Below, one piece after another: positions 22,502 to 31,288 of a DNA stretch of 64,000 bases; position 1 is the stretch's first letter; every line of letters begins with the position of its first letter. The DNA is taken from NCBI GenBank assembly GCA_913774625.1, contig CAJYHL010000039.1:62001-126000 (forward strand), read 5' to 3'. A model generated the notes under the pieces. The model saw nothing but the letters and a program-made list of their open reading frames with translations, was not told the origin of the DNA and searched no databases. This DNA comes from an uncultured Acidovorax sp. (GTDB taxonomy: Bacteria > Pseudomonadota > Gammaproteobacteria > Burkholderiales > Burkholderiaceae_C). The translations under genes and the position numbers were made by a program.

Positions 22502-23610
22502 CAGACACCCTCGCCGCTGCGCTCGGCCGCATCCGCCCCGACGTGCGCGCCATGCACGCCTACGTCGTCCAGCCCGCCACCGGCGTGCTGAAGATGGACG
22601 CCATGGAGAATCCGTTCCGCCTGCCGGACGAGCTGCAGGCAGAGCTGGGCGGGCGCCTGGGTGCTCTGGAGCTCAACCGCTACCCGGGCACCCGCCAGAA
22701 CGACCTGAAGGCCGCGCTGGCCGCCCATGCCGGCGCGCCCGAAGGCAGCGCCCTGCTGCTGGGCAACGGCTCAGACGAAATCATCTCCCTGCTGGCCCTG
22801 GCCTGCGCCCAGCCGCACGAAGGCGGCCGCGCCAGGCTGCTCGCGCCCATGCCCGGCTTCGTGATGTACCCCATGAGCGCGCAGCTGCAGGGCCTGGACT
22901 TCGTCGGCGTGCCGCTCACGCCCGACTTCGAGCTGGACGAAGCCGCCATGCTCGCCGCCATTGCCGAGCACAAGCCCGCCATCACCTACATCGCCTATCC
23001 CAACAACCCCACGGCCACGCTGTGGGACGAGGCCGTGGTGCAGCGCGTCATCGACGCGGTGGGCGGGCAGGGCGGCATCGTGGTCATGGACGAGGCCTAC
23101 CAGCCATTCGCCAGCCGCAGCTGGATCACGCGCATGCGCGAAGAGCCCGCGCGTAACGCCCATGTGCTGCTGATGCGCACGCTCAGCAAGTTCGGTCTGG
23201 CCGGCGTGCGGCTGGGCTATCTCATCGGGCCGGCTGCGCTGGTGGGCGAGATCGACAAGGTGCGCCCGCCCTACAACGTGAGCGTGCTCAATTGCGAGGC
23301 GGCGCTGTTCGCGCTGGAGCATGCCGAGGTCTTCGCCGCCCAGGCGGCCGAGCTGCGTGCCGCCCGCGACCAGCTGGTGGCCGATCTGCGCGCCATGCCC
23401 GGCGTCGAGCGCGTGTGGAACAGCGAAGCCAACATGGTGCTGCTGCGCGTGGCCGACGCGGCCCGTGCCTTCGCCGGCATGAAAGAGCGCAAGGTGCTGG
23501 TCAAGAACGTTTCTACAATGCATCCACTGCTGGCCAATTGCCTGCGCCTGACGGTCGGCAGCGCCGCCGACAACGCCCAGATGCTGGCCGCCCTCCAGGC
23601 TTCCCTATGA
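22498..23610 (+). CDS. hisC: Histidinol-phosphate aminotransferase
   Basis: HisC (370 aa) is a PLP-dependent aminotransferase converting imidazole-acetol phosphate to histidinol phosphate with glutamate as donor. Hallmarks are [54 protein letters not shown] and the PLP-lysine segment [17 protein letters not shown]. The start at 22498 overlaps the toxin stop by 4 bp, and the stop overlaps hisB in the same way. hisC is therefore expressed from the same message as the RHH-PIN pair unless an internal promoter exists. Confidence 0.95.
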   Translation: MTDTLAAALGRIRPDVRAMHAYVVQPATGVLKMDAMENPFRLPDELQAELGGRLGALELNRYPGTRQNDLKAALAAHAGAPEGSALLLGNGSDEIISLLALACAQPHEGGRARLLAPMPGFVMYPMSAQLQGLDFVGVPLTPDFELDEAAMLAAIAEHKPAITYIAYPNNPTATLWDEAVVQRVIDAVGGQGGIVVMDEAYQPFASRSWITRMREEPARNAHVLLMRTLSKFGLAGVRLGYLIGPAALVGEIDKVRPPYNVSVLNCEAALFALEHAEVFAAQAAELRAARDQLVADLRAMPGVERVWNSEANMVLLRVADAARAFAGMKERKVLVKNVSTMHPLLANCLRLTVGSAADNAQMLAALQASL

Positions 23611-24257
23611 CCTCCTCCGCACTCGTACCCTCCGCTTCGCAGGCCGATGCCTCGGCCGAACGCACGGCCGAACGCACGGCCGAAGTCTCCCGCACCACCG
23701 CCGAAACGCGCATCAGCGTCTATGTCAATCTCGACGGCACCGGCGAGGCGCGCCTGTCCAGCGGCATCGGCTTCTTCGACCACATGCTCGACCAGATCGC
23801 CCGCCACGGGCTGATCGACCTGCGCGTGGACTGCGAGGGCGACCTGCACATCGACGGCCACCACACGGTGGAAGACGTGGGCATCACCATCGGCCAGGCC
23901 TTCGCTCGAGCCGTGGGCGACAAGAAGGGCATCCGCCGCTACGGCCATGCCTACGTGCCGCTCGACGAGGCGCTCTCGCGCGTGGTGGTCGATTTCTCGG
24001 GCCGCCCCGGCCTGCACATGGACGTGAAGTTCACCGCCGGCAGCATCGGCCAGCTCGACACGCAGCTGGTCTACGAGTTCTTCCAGGGCTTCGTCAACCA
24101 TGCCGGCGTCACGCTGCACATCGACAACCTGAAGGGCTTCAACGCCCATCACCAGTGCGAAACCATCTTCAAGGCCTTCGCCCGCGCCCTGCGCGCCGCG
24201 CTGGAGCGCGACCCGCGCGCGGCCGGCGTCATTCCCTCCACCAAGGGCTCCCTGTAA
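23607..24257 (+). CDS. hisB: Imidazoleglycerol-phosphate dehydratase
   Basis: Monofunctional HisB (216 aa), the dehydratase step of histidine synthesis. Metal-binding His/Glu motifs are visible: [29 protein letters not shown], and later [18 protein letters not shown]. The first 30 residues are variable and include a repeated ERTAERTAE caused by a tandem 12-bp DNA repeat (23654-23684). It lacks the phosphatase domain of the E. coli bifunctional enzyme. The ATG overlaps the hisC stop; hisH follows 54 bp later. Confidence 0.96.
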   Translation: MTSSALVPSASQADASAERTAERTAEVSRTTAETRISVYVNLDGTGEARLSSGIGFFDHMLDQIARHGLIDLRVDCEGDLHIDGHHTVEDVGITIGQAFARAVGDKKGIRRYGHAYVPLDEALSRVVVDFSGRPGLHMDVKFTAGSIGQLDTQLVYEFFQGFVNHAGVTLHIDNLKGFNAHHQCETIFKAFARALRAALERDPRAAGVIPSTKGSL

Positions 24258-24311
24258 ACCTGTCTGCGGCCGAACCGGCCTCTGGCGCTCGTTCCTCCTG
24301 CGCAACCTGCT

Positions 24312-24983
24312 ATGAATAGTGAAGCAAAGACCGTCGCCGTCGTGGACTACGGCATGGGCAACCTGCGTTCGGTCTCGCAGGCCGTGCAGGCGGCGGCCGC
24401 CGGCACCGGCTGGACGGTGGCCGTCACCTCGCGCCCCGAGGAAGTGCGTGCCGCCCAGCGCATCGTGCTGCCGGGGCAGGGCGCCATGCCCGACTGCATG
24501 CGCGAGCTGCGCGAATCCGGCCTGCAGGAGAGCGTGCTGGAAGCCGCCGCGTCCAAACCGCTCTTCGGCGTCTGCGTGGGCATGCAGATGCTGCTGGACC
24601 ACAGCGCCGAGGGCGACACGCCCGGCCTGGGCCTGATCCCTGGCCGGGTCGTCCGCTTCGACCTGGCAGGCCGCACCCAGCTCGACGGCAGCCGCTACAA
24701 GGTGCCGCAGATGGGCTGGAACCGCGTGCGCAAGACGGCGCCCGCGGGCGGTTCTGCGCACCCGGTCTGGGGCGGCATTCCCGACGACAGCTGGTTCTAT
24801 TTCGTCCACAGCTTCCATGCCGTGGTGCGGGATGCGGCCCATTGCGCGGGCGAAACCGACTATGGCGGGGGTTTCGCTTCCGCCATCGCACGCGATAATA
24901 TTTTTGCCACACAGTTCCATCCGGAAAAAAGCGCGGAACAGGGCCTGGCGCTCTACCGCAATTTCCTGCACTGGAACCCCTGA
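24312..24983 (+). CDS. hisH: Imidazole glycerol phosphate synthase, glutaminase subunit
   Basis: HisH (223 aa) hydrolyses glutamine and channels ammonia to HisF. The class I amidotransferase nucleophile is Cys88 in [12 protein letters not shown], and the His-Glu pair is in [13 protein letters not shown]. The N-terminus [18 protein letters not shown] is typical. Its partner gene hisF lies more than 20 kb downstream at 46806, separated by the exopolysaccharide island, which is unusual. Confidence 0.96.
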   Translation: MNSEAKTVAVVDYGMGNLRSVSQAVQAAAAGTGWTVAVTSRPEEVRAAQRIVLPGQGAMPDCMRELRESGLQESVLEAAASKPLFGVCVGMQMLLDHSAEGDTPGLGLIPGRVVRFDLAGRTQLDGSRYKVPQMGWNRVRKTAPAGGSAHPVWGGIPDDSWFYFVHSFHAVVRDAAHCAGETDYGGGFASAIARDNIFATQFHPEKSAEQGLALYRNFLHWNP

Positions 24984-25074
24984 CATTTCGCTTTCTATCC
25001 AATCACCCGGGCCCCGGCCCATTTCCGCGTTTTCCTTCCTTTCTTCCTCTGCCCGTCGGCTCATCTCCCACATC

Positions 25075-25812
25075 ATGCTGCTCATCCCCGCCATCGACCT
25101 CAAGGACGGTCACTGCGTGCGCCTCAAGCAAGGTGACATGGACCAATCCACCACCTTCGGCGAAGATCCGGCCGCGATGGCCCGGCGCTGGGTGGATGCG
25201 GGCGCGCGCCGCCTGCACCTGGTCGATCTGAACGGCGCCTTCGCCGGCACGCCCAAGAACTACGGCGCGATCAAGTCCATCCTGAAGGAAGTCGGCGACG
25301 ACATCCCGGTGCAGCTGGGCGGCGGCATCCGCGACATGGACACCATCGAGAAGTACATCGACGGCGGCCTGCGCTACGTCATCATCGGCACGGCGGCGGT
25401 GAAGAATCCCGGCTTCCTCAAGGACGCCTGCAGCGCCTTCGGCGGCCACATCATCGTGGGCCTCGATGCCAAGGACGGCAAGGTCGCCACCGACGGCTGG
25501 AGCAAGCTCACCGGCCACGAGGTGGTGGACCTGGCCAAGAAGTTCGAGGACTGGGGCGTCGAGTCCATCATCTATACCGACATCGGCCGCGACGGCATGC
25601 TCTCGGGCATCAACATCGACGCCACGGTGCGCCTGGCGCAGGCGCTCACCATCCCGGTCATCGCCTCCGGCGGCCTGGGCAGCATGGCCGATATCGAGCA
25701 GCTTTGCGCCGTCGAGAGCGAAGGCGTCGAAGGCGTGATCTGCGGCCGCGCCATCTATTCCGGCGACCTGGACTTCGCCGCCGCCCAGGCACGGGCCGAC
25801 GAGCTGGCCTGA
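25075..25812 (+). CDS. hisA: ProFAR isomerase
   Basis: HisA (245 aa) is a beta/alpha-barrel isomerase acting on the ribonucleotide ProFAR in histidine synthesis. Catalytic Asp residues are in [19 protein letters not shown] and in [15 protein letters not shown]. Phosphate-binding loops appear as QLGGGIRDM and VIASGGLGS. The start at 25075 fits the family N-terminus [13 protein letters not shown] pyrimidine-rich spacer of about 90 bp separates it from hisH. It is the last his gene before the exopolysaccharide island. Confidence 0.96.
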   Translation: MLLIPAIDLKDGHCVRLKQGDMDQSTTFGEDPAAMARRWVDAGARRLHLVDLNGAFAGTPKNYGAIKSILKEVGDDIPVQLGGGIRDMDTIEKYIDGGLRYVIIGTAAVKNPGFLKDACSAFGGHIIVGLDAKDGKVATDGWSKLTGHEVVDLAKKFEDWGVESIIYTDIGRDGMLSGINIDATVRLAQALTIPVIASGGLGSMADIEQLCAVESEGVEGVICGRAIYSGDLDFAAAQARADELA

Positions 25813-26126
25813 TCGCCGGCCACCGGGGCCGGCAGGGCTCCATCCGGGACCGCATCCGCCCGGCTAACTCGGCCAGCAATGGCGTGGCTGTAGGACGACA
25901 GCGATGCTGCAATGTTTAATTATTGCTATCGCGGAGAAAAGTCGATTTGTAACGTCCGTTTACCCGCGAGACATTTGCTAATATCGCAGTTTCGAGGGTC
26001 AGACGACGCAGATCGCTCCCGCCCGCAGGCGCACCCCTGGTGCGCTTTTCTTGTTGTCCTGCATGCACCGAAGGTGGCCGCCGCGAGGCGGAGCCCTGGG
26101 TGCGGGCGTAGCCACTGCAACCTCGA
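25813..26126 (+). promoter_or_regulatory. AT-rich leader and probable promoter region ahead of wecB
   Basis: This 314-bp gap contains no convincing gene. The stretch 25913-25990 is much richer in A and T than the rest of the window and includes TTGTAAC, TTTACCC and GCTAATATCG, which could supply -35 and -10 elements (for example TAATAT at 25979-25984). An intrinsic terminator follows at 26029. The 3' part (26053-26126) is an ordinary GC-rich leader for wecB. Confidence 0.5.
26029..26052 (+). terminator. Intrinsic terminator within the wecB leader (attenuator or end of a small RNA)
   Basis: GCGCACC, loop CCT, GGTGCGC then TTTTCTT. It lies about 75 bp ahead of wecB and about 45 bp after the putative -10 at 25979, so it would end a short transcript or act as an attenuator of the operon. 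It could also simply terminate read-through from hisA. Confidence 0.7.
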
Positions 26127-27260
26127 ATGCGCGTTCTCTCGATTTTTGGAACCCGGCCAGAAGCCATCAAGATGGCTCCCCTGGTCATTGCCCTGCGCCG
26201 CGAGCCGCAGATCGAGAGCGTCGTCTGCGTCACCGGCCAGCATCGGGAAATGCTCGCCCAGGTCATGGCGCTCTTCGAGCTGCAGGCCGACCATGACCTC
26301 GACGTCATGCGTCCCAACCAGACCCTGAACGGACTCTTCGCCCGCTTGGTCGGCAGCGTGGACGACGTGCTGCAGACCGTCCGCCCCGACGCCGTGCTGG
26401 TGCATGGCGACACCAGCACCGCAGCGGCCTGCGCCATGGCGGCCTTCCATCGCCGCATTCCCATCGGCCATGTGGAAGCCGGCCTGCGCAGCGGCGACAT
26501 GCAATCGCCCTTCCCCGAAGAAATGAACCGCCGCGTGGTGGACTGCATGAGCCATTGGCTGTTCGCGCCCACGCCCTCGGCGCGTGATGCTGCGGCGCGC
26601 GAAGGTGTGGCCGGAAAGATCTGGGTCACGGGTAACACGGTCATCGATGCGCTGGCGGCCACCGTCGCCAAGTTCGATGCCGCCCCGGTGCTCGAATCCA
26701 CGCTGGCCGCGCGCTATCCGTGGCTCGATGCCGGCCGCAAGCTGGTGCTGGTGACGGGCCACCGCCGCGAGAACTTCGGCGAGGGCTTCCGCAACATCTG
26801 CGCCGCGCTCGAGGAACTCGCCGGCCGCAGCGACGTGCAGATCGTCTACCCGGTGCATCTGAACCCCAACGTGCAGGACGTGGTGAAGGAAACGCTGTCC
26901 GGCCTGCCCAACGTCCATCTCATCGCGCCGCTGGACTACCTCGACTTCGTCTGGTTCATGCGCCGTGCCTACCTCATCCTCACCGACTCCGGCGGGGTGC
27001 AGGAAGAGGCTCCCTACCTGGGCAAGCCCGTGCTGGTGATGCGCGACGTCACCGAGCGCCCCGAGGCGGTGGCGGCGGGCACCGTGCGCCTGGTGGGTAC
27101 CTCGCACCGCCGCATCGTGCAGGAATCGACCCGCCTGCTGGACGATGCCGCCGTCCACGCCGAATTCAGCCGTCGGGGCAACCCCTATGGCGACGGCCAC
27201 GCATGCCAGCGCATCGTGGATGCGCTCTGCGACCGGCCGTTCACCGAGTTCCATCCCTGA
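26127..27260 (+). CDS. wecB: UDP-N-acetylglucosamine 2-epimerase (non-hydrolysing)
   Basis: WecB (377 aa) converts UDP-GlcNAc to UDP-ManNAc. The family signature is complete: MRVLSIFGTRPEAIKMAPL, VHGDTSTAAACAMAAF, HVEAGLRSGD, PFPEEMNRRVVDC, GHRRENFG and TDSGGVQEEAPYLGKPVLV. It heads a plus-strand run that continues with a BcsB-like protein and NfrB/NfrA. As I recall, E. coli NfrB depends on WecB-derived UDP-ManNAc, so the gene probably supplies the sugar donor here. No WecC-like dehydrogenase accompanies it, which also points to neutral ManNAc. Confidence 0.95.
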   Translation: MRVLSIFGTRPEAIKMAPLVIALRREPQIESVVCVTGQHREMLAQVMALFELQADHDLDVMRPNQTLNGLFARLVGSVDDVLQTVRPDAVLVHGDTSTAAACAMAAFHRRIPIGHVEAGLRSGDMQSPFPEEMNRRVVDCMSHWLFAPTPSARDAAAREGVAGKIWVTGNTVIDALAATVAKFDAAPVLESTLAARYPWLDAGRKLVLVTGHRRENFGEGFRNICAALEELAGRSDVQIVYPVHLNPNVQDVVKETLSGLPNVHLIAPLDYLDFVWFMRRAYLILTDSGGVQEEAPYLGKPVLVMRDVTERPEAVAAGTVRLVGTSHRRIVQESTRLLDDAAVHAEFSRRGNPYGDGHACQRIVDALCDRPFTEFHP

Positions 27261-27317
27261 TCCATGCCTGGCCACCCGCTTTCTTCATCCATTCTCGTGT
27301 CACCCCGGAGCTTTCCT

Positions 27318-29519
27318 ATGGTCTCTCGCCTTCTGCGCCTCCAGCGCGCTTCCAGACTGATCTGCATCATGGGTTTGAGCGCCCCCTTCATGGCGGCGGC
27401 CAGCCCCGCCAGCGACGCCCTGCAGCGCCTGCAGGGTGACGTCTGGGTCACGCGCAGCTTCTCCCTGTCCGACCTCGGCTTCAACGACGCCGTGCTGATG
27501 AACGGCTTCGACGCCAAGCAGGAGTTCTACCTGCCGGTGCCGCGCAGCCTGCCGCTGGCCGAAGCCTCGATCGACTTCAACGGGCGCTACTACAAGGCGG
27601 AAGAAGGCCGTACCTGGATGGTGCTGTCGGTGAACGGCCGTCCGGCCTTCTCGCGCCGTATCGAATCCCAGGAAGGCGACGCCAGCCAGGTGCTGAAGGT
27701 GGACACGGCCGTGCGTGCCAACGGCTTCCTGCGCCTGGGCGTGAACTGGCGCAACAACGTCGCCCAGCGCATCTGCGAGGTGGAACGCGCCACCGGCAAC
27801 GTGCTGTCGATCGCGCCCGAGACGCGCTTCACCTACCGCTTCAGCAGCGGCTCCCTGACCAGCCTGGCCGACGCCTGGCTGACCCTGCCGGCCCGTCCGA
27901 CGCTGCTGGTGTCTTCCCGCAATCTGTCCAAGGCCTCCTACGACACGGCCTGGCGCATGGGCGCCGCGCTGGAACAGGCCGGCCGCCGCGTGCAGGTCCG
28001 CTCCTTCCCCGTGCCGGGCGACACCATCAACACCAGCGGCTGGCAGGTGCCGGCCGGCCTGGCCGCGCTGCCTGCGTTCGCTGGCCTGGCCGGCGGCAAC
28101 GCCCGCTACGTGCTCAAGGACGACGCCGAAGTCGGCGCGCTCATCGTGCTGGGCGCGGCAGAGGCCTCTGGCGACATCCTGGTGTCGGATGCGGCCCTGC
28201 AGCAGCAGATCGGCAAGGCGCTGAACGCGCTGGCCGCACAGCTGGGCAGCGATTCCGCCGCCGCACAGGCCTTCACGGGCTGGCGTGGTCAGCAGACCGC
28301 CGCGAGCGGCGCTGCGCTGGCTTCGCATCAGATCAAGCTGGAAACCCTGGGCGCGCGTCCGGTGATCGTGCTGGCGGAAGATGCCGGCGCACAGGCGGCC
28401 GGCGTCTTCGCGGACGTGTGGCGCAACGTGCTGGTGTCGCGCCAGGTCGTGGTCACCAAGGCGGATTCGCCCGAGGTCGATGACCGCTCCGTGCTGCGCC
28501 TGGCCAACCTAGGCAGCGAAGCCGGCTTCGACGTGGTCTCGCGTGGCGAATGGACGGCTTCCCTGCCGCTGAGCTCGGTGGCCGTGAACGGCCGCATGCC
28601 CTCCGACCTGGTCATCGACGTGGCCGCCGCCCCGGGCGCATCGTCCACCCGTCCCGTGGCCTCGGTGTTCTGGAACAATGTCCTGCTGTCGGCCAAGCGC
28701 CTGGAGGCCGACGGCCGTCCCGAGCGGCTCGATGCCCGCGTGCCCGGCTATGCCCTGGGCCTGAACAACGTGCTGCGCGTGCAGTTCCAGCGCCAGCCCT
28801 ACTCCAACGACTGCAACGAGACGCCCGAAGGCTTCCCCGTCAACGTCCTGCCGACCAGCTACGTGAAGGCCGGCGACTCCGAAGCCGACGGCACCTTCGT
28901 GGGCATGCTGCCCCTGATGTCCGGCTCGCCCGTGGTCGCCGTGCCCGCCTCCTACCTGGCCGACGCGCCCACCACCCTCATGCGCCTCATCCGCATGGCC
29001 GTGGCTTCCGGCGTGACGCCGGTGCGCGCCGAATTCGTCGTGGCCGAGCAGGGCAAGTCCTTCTCGCCGTCCAAGCCCTTCCTGGCGCTGCAGGTGCCGG
29101 TCGATGGTGTGGAGTCCAAGGTCCAGATCAAGGACGCGCATCTGCGCATCAACGGCCAGAAGGCCACCTGGCTCGACGTGGACGGCCTCTCGCGCCTGAG
29201 CACCGCCGAAGTGACCCGTACGAAGGGCCAGTACGGCCTGATCTGGCAGACCCTGGGCGAGCAGCCCGTGGGCCTGCAGAAGTCCTTCGTGCTCAACCGC
29301 GGCGACATCGCCATCATCGGCGCCGACGGCCCCGTGAGCTGGCTGGACAGCAGCAACCCTTCCGCCAGCCAGCCTCCGCGCGCCGGCGAAAGCGCGTTCT
29401 ACGAATGGCGCCGCTACCTGTCGTGGGGCGTGCCGCTGGTGAGCCTGCTGATGCTGGCCCTGCTGCTGCTGCTGGTGATCGCCTACCGCTCCAAGCGCCG
29501 CAAGGACCATTCGTCCTGA
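27318..29519 (+). CDS. BcsB-like periplasmic exopolysaccharide synthase subunit
   Basis: A 733-aa exported protein that resembles the cellulose synthase subunit BcsB. It has an N-terminal signal (RLICIMGLSAPFMAAASPA), a large periplasmic beta-rich region opening with FSLSDLGFNDAVLMNGFDAKQ, and one C-terminal membrane helix (VPLVSLLMLALLLLLVIAY, about residues 705-725) followed by a basic tail. BcsB guides nascent cellulose from BcsA through the periplasm. Here it lies just ahead of an NfrB-type synthase, so it may do the same for that polymer. ATG 27318 has GGAG seven bases upstream. Confidence 0.8.
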   Translation: MVSRLLRLQRASRLICIMGLSAPFMAAASPASDALQRLQGDVWVTRSFSLSDLGFNDAVLMNGFDAKQEFYLPVPRSLPLAEASIDFNGRYYKAEEGRTWMVLSVNGRPAFSRRIESQEGDASQVLKVDTAVRANGFLRLGVNWRNNVAQRICEVERATGNVLSIAPETRFTYRFSSGSLTSLADAWLTLPARPTLLVSSRNLSKASYDTAWRMGAALEQAGRRVQVRSFPVPGDTINTSGWQVPAGLAALPAFAGLAGGNARYVLKDDAEVGALIVLGAAEASGDILVSDAALQQQIGKALNALAAQLGSDSAAAQAFTGWRGQQTAASGAALASHQIKLETLGARPVIVLAEDAGAQAAGVFADVWRNVLVSRQVVVTKADSPEVDDRSVLRLANLGSEAGFDVVSRGEWTASLPLSSVAVNGRMPSDLVIDVAAAPGASSTRPVASVFWNNVLLSAKRLEADGRPERLDARVPGYALGLNNVLRVQFQRQPYSNDCNETPEGFPVNVLPTSYVKAGDSEADGTFVGMLPLMSGSPVVAVPASYLADAPTTLMRLIRMAVASGVTPVRAEFVVAEQGKSFSPSKPFLALQVPVDGVESKVQIKDAHLRINGQKATWLDVDGLSRLSTAEVTRTKGQYGLIWQTLGEQPVGLQKSFVLNRGDIAIIGADGPVSWLDSSNPSASQPPRAGESAFYEWRRYLSWGVPLVSLLMLALLLLLVIAYRSKRRKDHSS

Positions 29520-29581
29520 TGGCAGCCTGAGACGCTGCACTCCGTCGCCCGACCGACCGACTGATTGATTGAAGCACCGGC

Positions 29582-31288
29582 ATGTCGCTGTACTGGCCTT
29601 ACTTCTTCGCCGACTACTACCGCTGCCTGGAGATCCTGACGGCGGTGGTCAGCGTGGCCATCCTCCTGTCCAGCATCGACGATCTGTTCATCGATGCCTG
29701 GTACTGGGTGCGCGAGCTCTACCGGGGGCTGACCGTGCGGCGCAAATACAAGCGCCTGACTGCGGTGGAGCTCCGCGAGCGCCCCGAACAGCCCATGGCG
29801 ATCATGGTGCCGGCCTGGCTCGAGTACGACGTGATCGCACCCATGCTGAGCAACATGGTGTCCACGCTCGAGTACAAGAACTACACCATCTTCGTCGGCA
29901 CCTACCGCAACGACGCACGCACCATCGCCGAGGTGGAGCGCATGCGCCGCCGCTACCGGCAGCTGGTGCGCGTGGAGGTGCCGCACGACGGCCCCACTTG
30001 CAAGGCCGACTGCCTCAACTGGATCGTCCAGGCGCTCTTCAAGCATGAGCAGCGCATGGCCGAACCCTTCGCGGGCGTGGTGCTGCACGACAGCGAAGAC
30101 GTGCTCCACCCCTTGGAGCTCAAGTACTACAACTACCTGCTGCCGCGCATGGACTTCATCCAGCTGCCGGTCACCTCGCTGGAGCGCAGCTGGTTCGAAC
30201 TCGTGGCCGGCACCTACATGGACGAGTTCGCCGAATGGCACAGCAAGGACCTGGTGGTCCGCGAAAGCCTGTCCAGCATGGTGCCGTCCGCCGGCGTGGG
30301 CACCTGCTTCTCGCACCGTGCGCTCAGCGAGCTGGCCAAGACTTCGGCCAACCAGCCCTTCAACGTGGACAGCCTGACCGAGGACTACGACGTCGGCACG
30401 CGCCTGAACCGCATGGGCATGAAGCAGATCTTCGGCAAGTTCGACGTGGACTACGTGACCCGCCGCATCTCGTTCTTCGGCCTGGGCCGCGAGAAGGTCG
30501 GCTCCATCCAGATGCCCTTGGGCGTGCGCGAGTTCTTCCCCGACACCTTCCGCACGGCGTACCGTCAGAAGGCGCGCTGGACCCTGGGCATCGGCCTGCA
30601 GGGCTGGGAACAGGTGGGCTGGAGCGGTTCCCTGGCGACCAAGTACCTGCTGTTCCGCGACCGCAAGGGCCTGGTCACCTCGTTCGTCGCCATGCTCGGC
30701 TACCTGCTGATGTTCAACTTCATGCTGTTCTACATCGCCGACGCGATGGGATGGTGGACGGTGTACTACCCGTCGGTTTTCTCGCCCGGCGGCTGGTTCC
30801 TGACCGTCATGGGCCTCAACGCCTTCGCGCTGCTCATGCGCGTGGTGCAGCGCGCCTACTTCGTGACCAGCATGTACGGCTGGGAGCACGGGGTGCTGTC
30901 GGTGCCGCGGATGATCGTCGGCAACTGCATCAACGCGATGGCCGCGGCCCGTGCCTGGCGCCTGTTCCTGTCCAGCAAGCTGCTCGGCACCCGGCTGGTC
31001 TGGGACAAGACCATGCACGACTTTCCCTCCGCCGACCAGCTGGTCCAGCGCCGGCAGCGCCTGGGCGAAGTGCTGCTGTCCTGGCGCGCCATCGACGACG
31101 TGCATCTGGAGCAGGCGCTCAAGCTGCAGGCCGAGTCGGGCCGTCCGCTCGGCGCCATCCTGCTGGAGAACGGCTGGCTCGACCAGGGCACGCTGGACGA
31201 GGCGATTTCGTTCCAACAAGAAGAAGCTGCGCTGGCCGCAGCTGCCCCCCAGGGCAACCGAGGCGCCCCCGAGGCCGTACCTGCATGA
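29582..31288 (+). CDS. nfrB: NfrB-type processive glycosyltransferase with MshEN domain
   Basis: A 568-aa inner-membrane GT2 glycosyltransferase of the type known as phage N4 adsorption protein NfrB. A membrane helix lies at residues 14-34. The catalytic domain shows D170-S-E-D173, the ED pair E267-D268 and the processivity motif QKARW at 329-333. Membrane helices follow, then a C-terminal MshEN-like domain (about 490-547: RLGEVLLSW..., PLGAILLENGWLDQGTLDEAI). MshEN domains bind c-di-GMP, so the enzyme is probably allosterically activated by it. nfrA starts within its stop codon (ATGA). Confidence 0.88.
   Translation: MSLYWPYFFADYYRCLEILTAVVSVAILLSSIDDLFIDAWYWVRELYRGLTVRRKYKRLTAVELRERPEQPMAIMVPAWLEYDVIAPMLSNMVSTLEYKNYTIFVGTYRNDARTIAEVERMRRRYRQLVRVEVPHDGPTCKADCLNWIVQALFKHEQRMAEPFAGVVLHDSEDVLHPLELKYYNYLLPRMDFIQLPVTSLERSWFELVAGTYMDEFAEWHSKDLVVRESLSSMVPSAGVGTCFSHRALSELAKTSANQPFNVDSLTEDYDVGTRLNRMGMKQIFGKFDVDYVTRRISFFGLGREKVGSIQMPLGVREFFPDTFRTAYRQKARWTLGIGLQGWEQVGWSGSLATKYLLFRDRKGLVTSFVAMLGYLLMFNFMLFYIADAMGWWTVYYPSVFSPGGWFLTVMGLNAFALLMRVVQRAYFVTSMYGWEHGVLSVPRMIVGNCINAMAAARAWRLFLSSKLLGTRLVWDKTMHDFPSADQLVQRRQRLGEVLLSWRAIDDVHLEQALKLQAESGRPLGAILLENGWLDQGTLDEAISFQQEEAALAAAAPQGNRGAPEAVPA

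Noticed and set aside
25912-26328. Frame of 138 codons across the wecB leader
   Set aside because: It reads through the terminator and into wecB in the wrong frame.
30235-31284. Upstream extension of the NfrA frame
   Set aside because: It is the wrong-frame reading of nfrB; a signal peptide begins at 31285.
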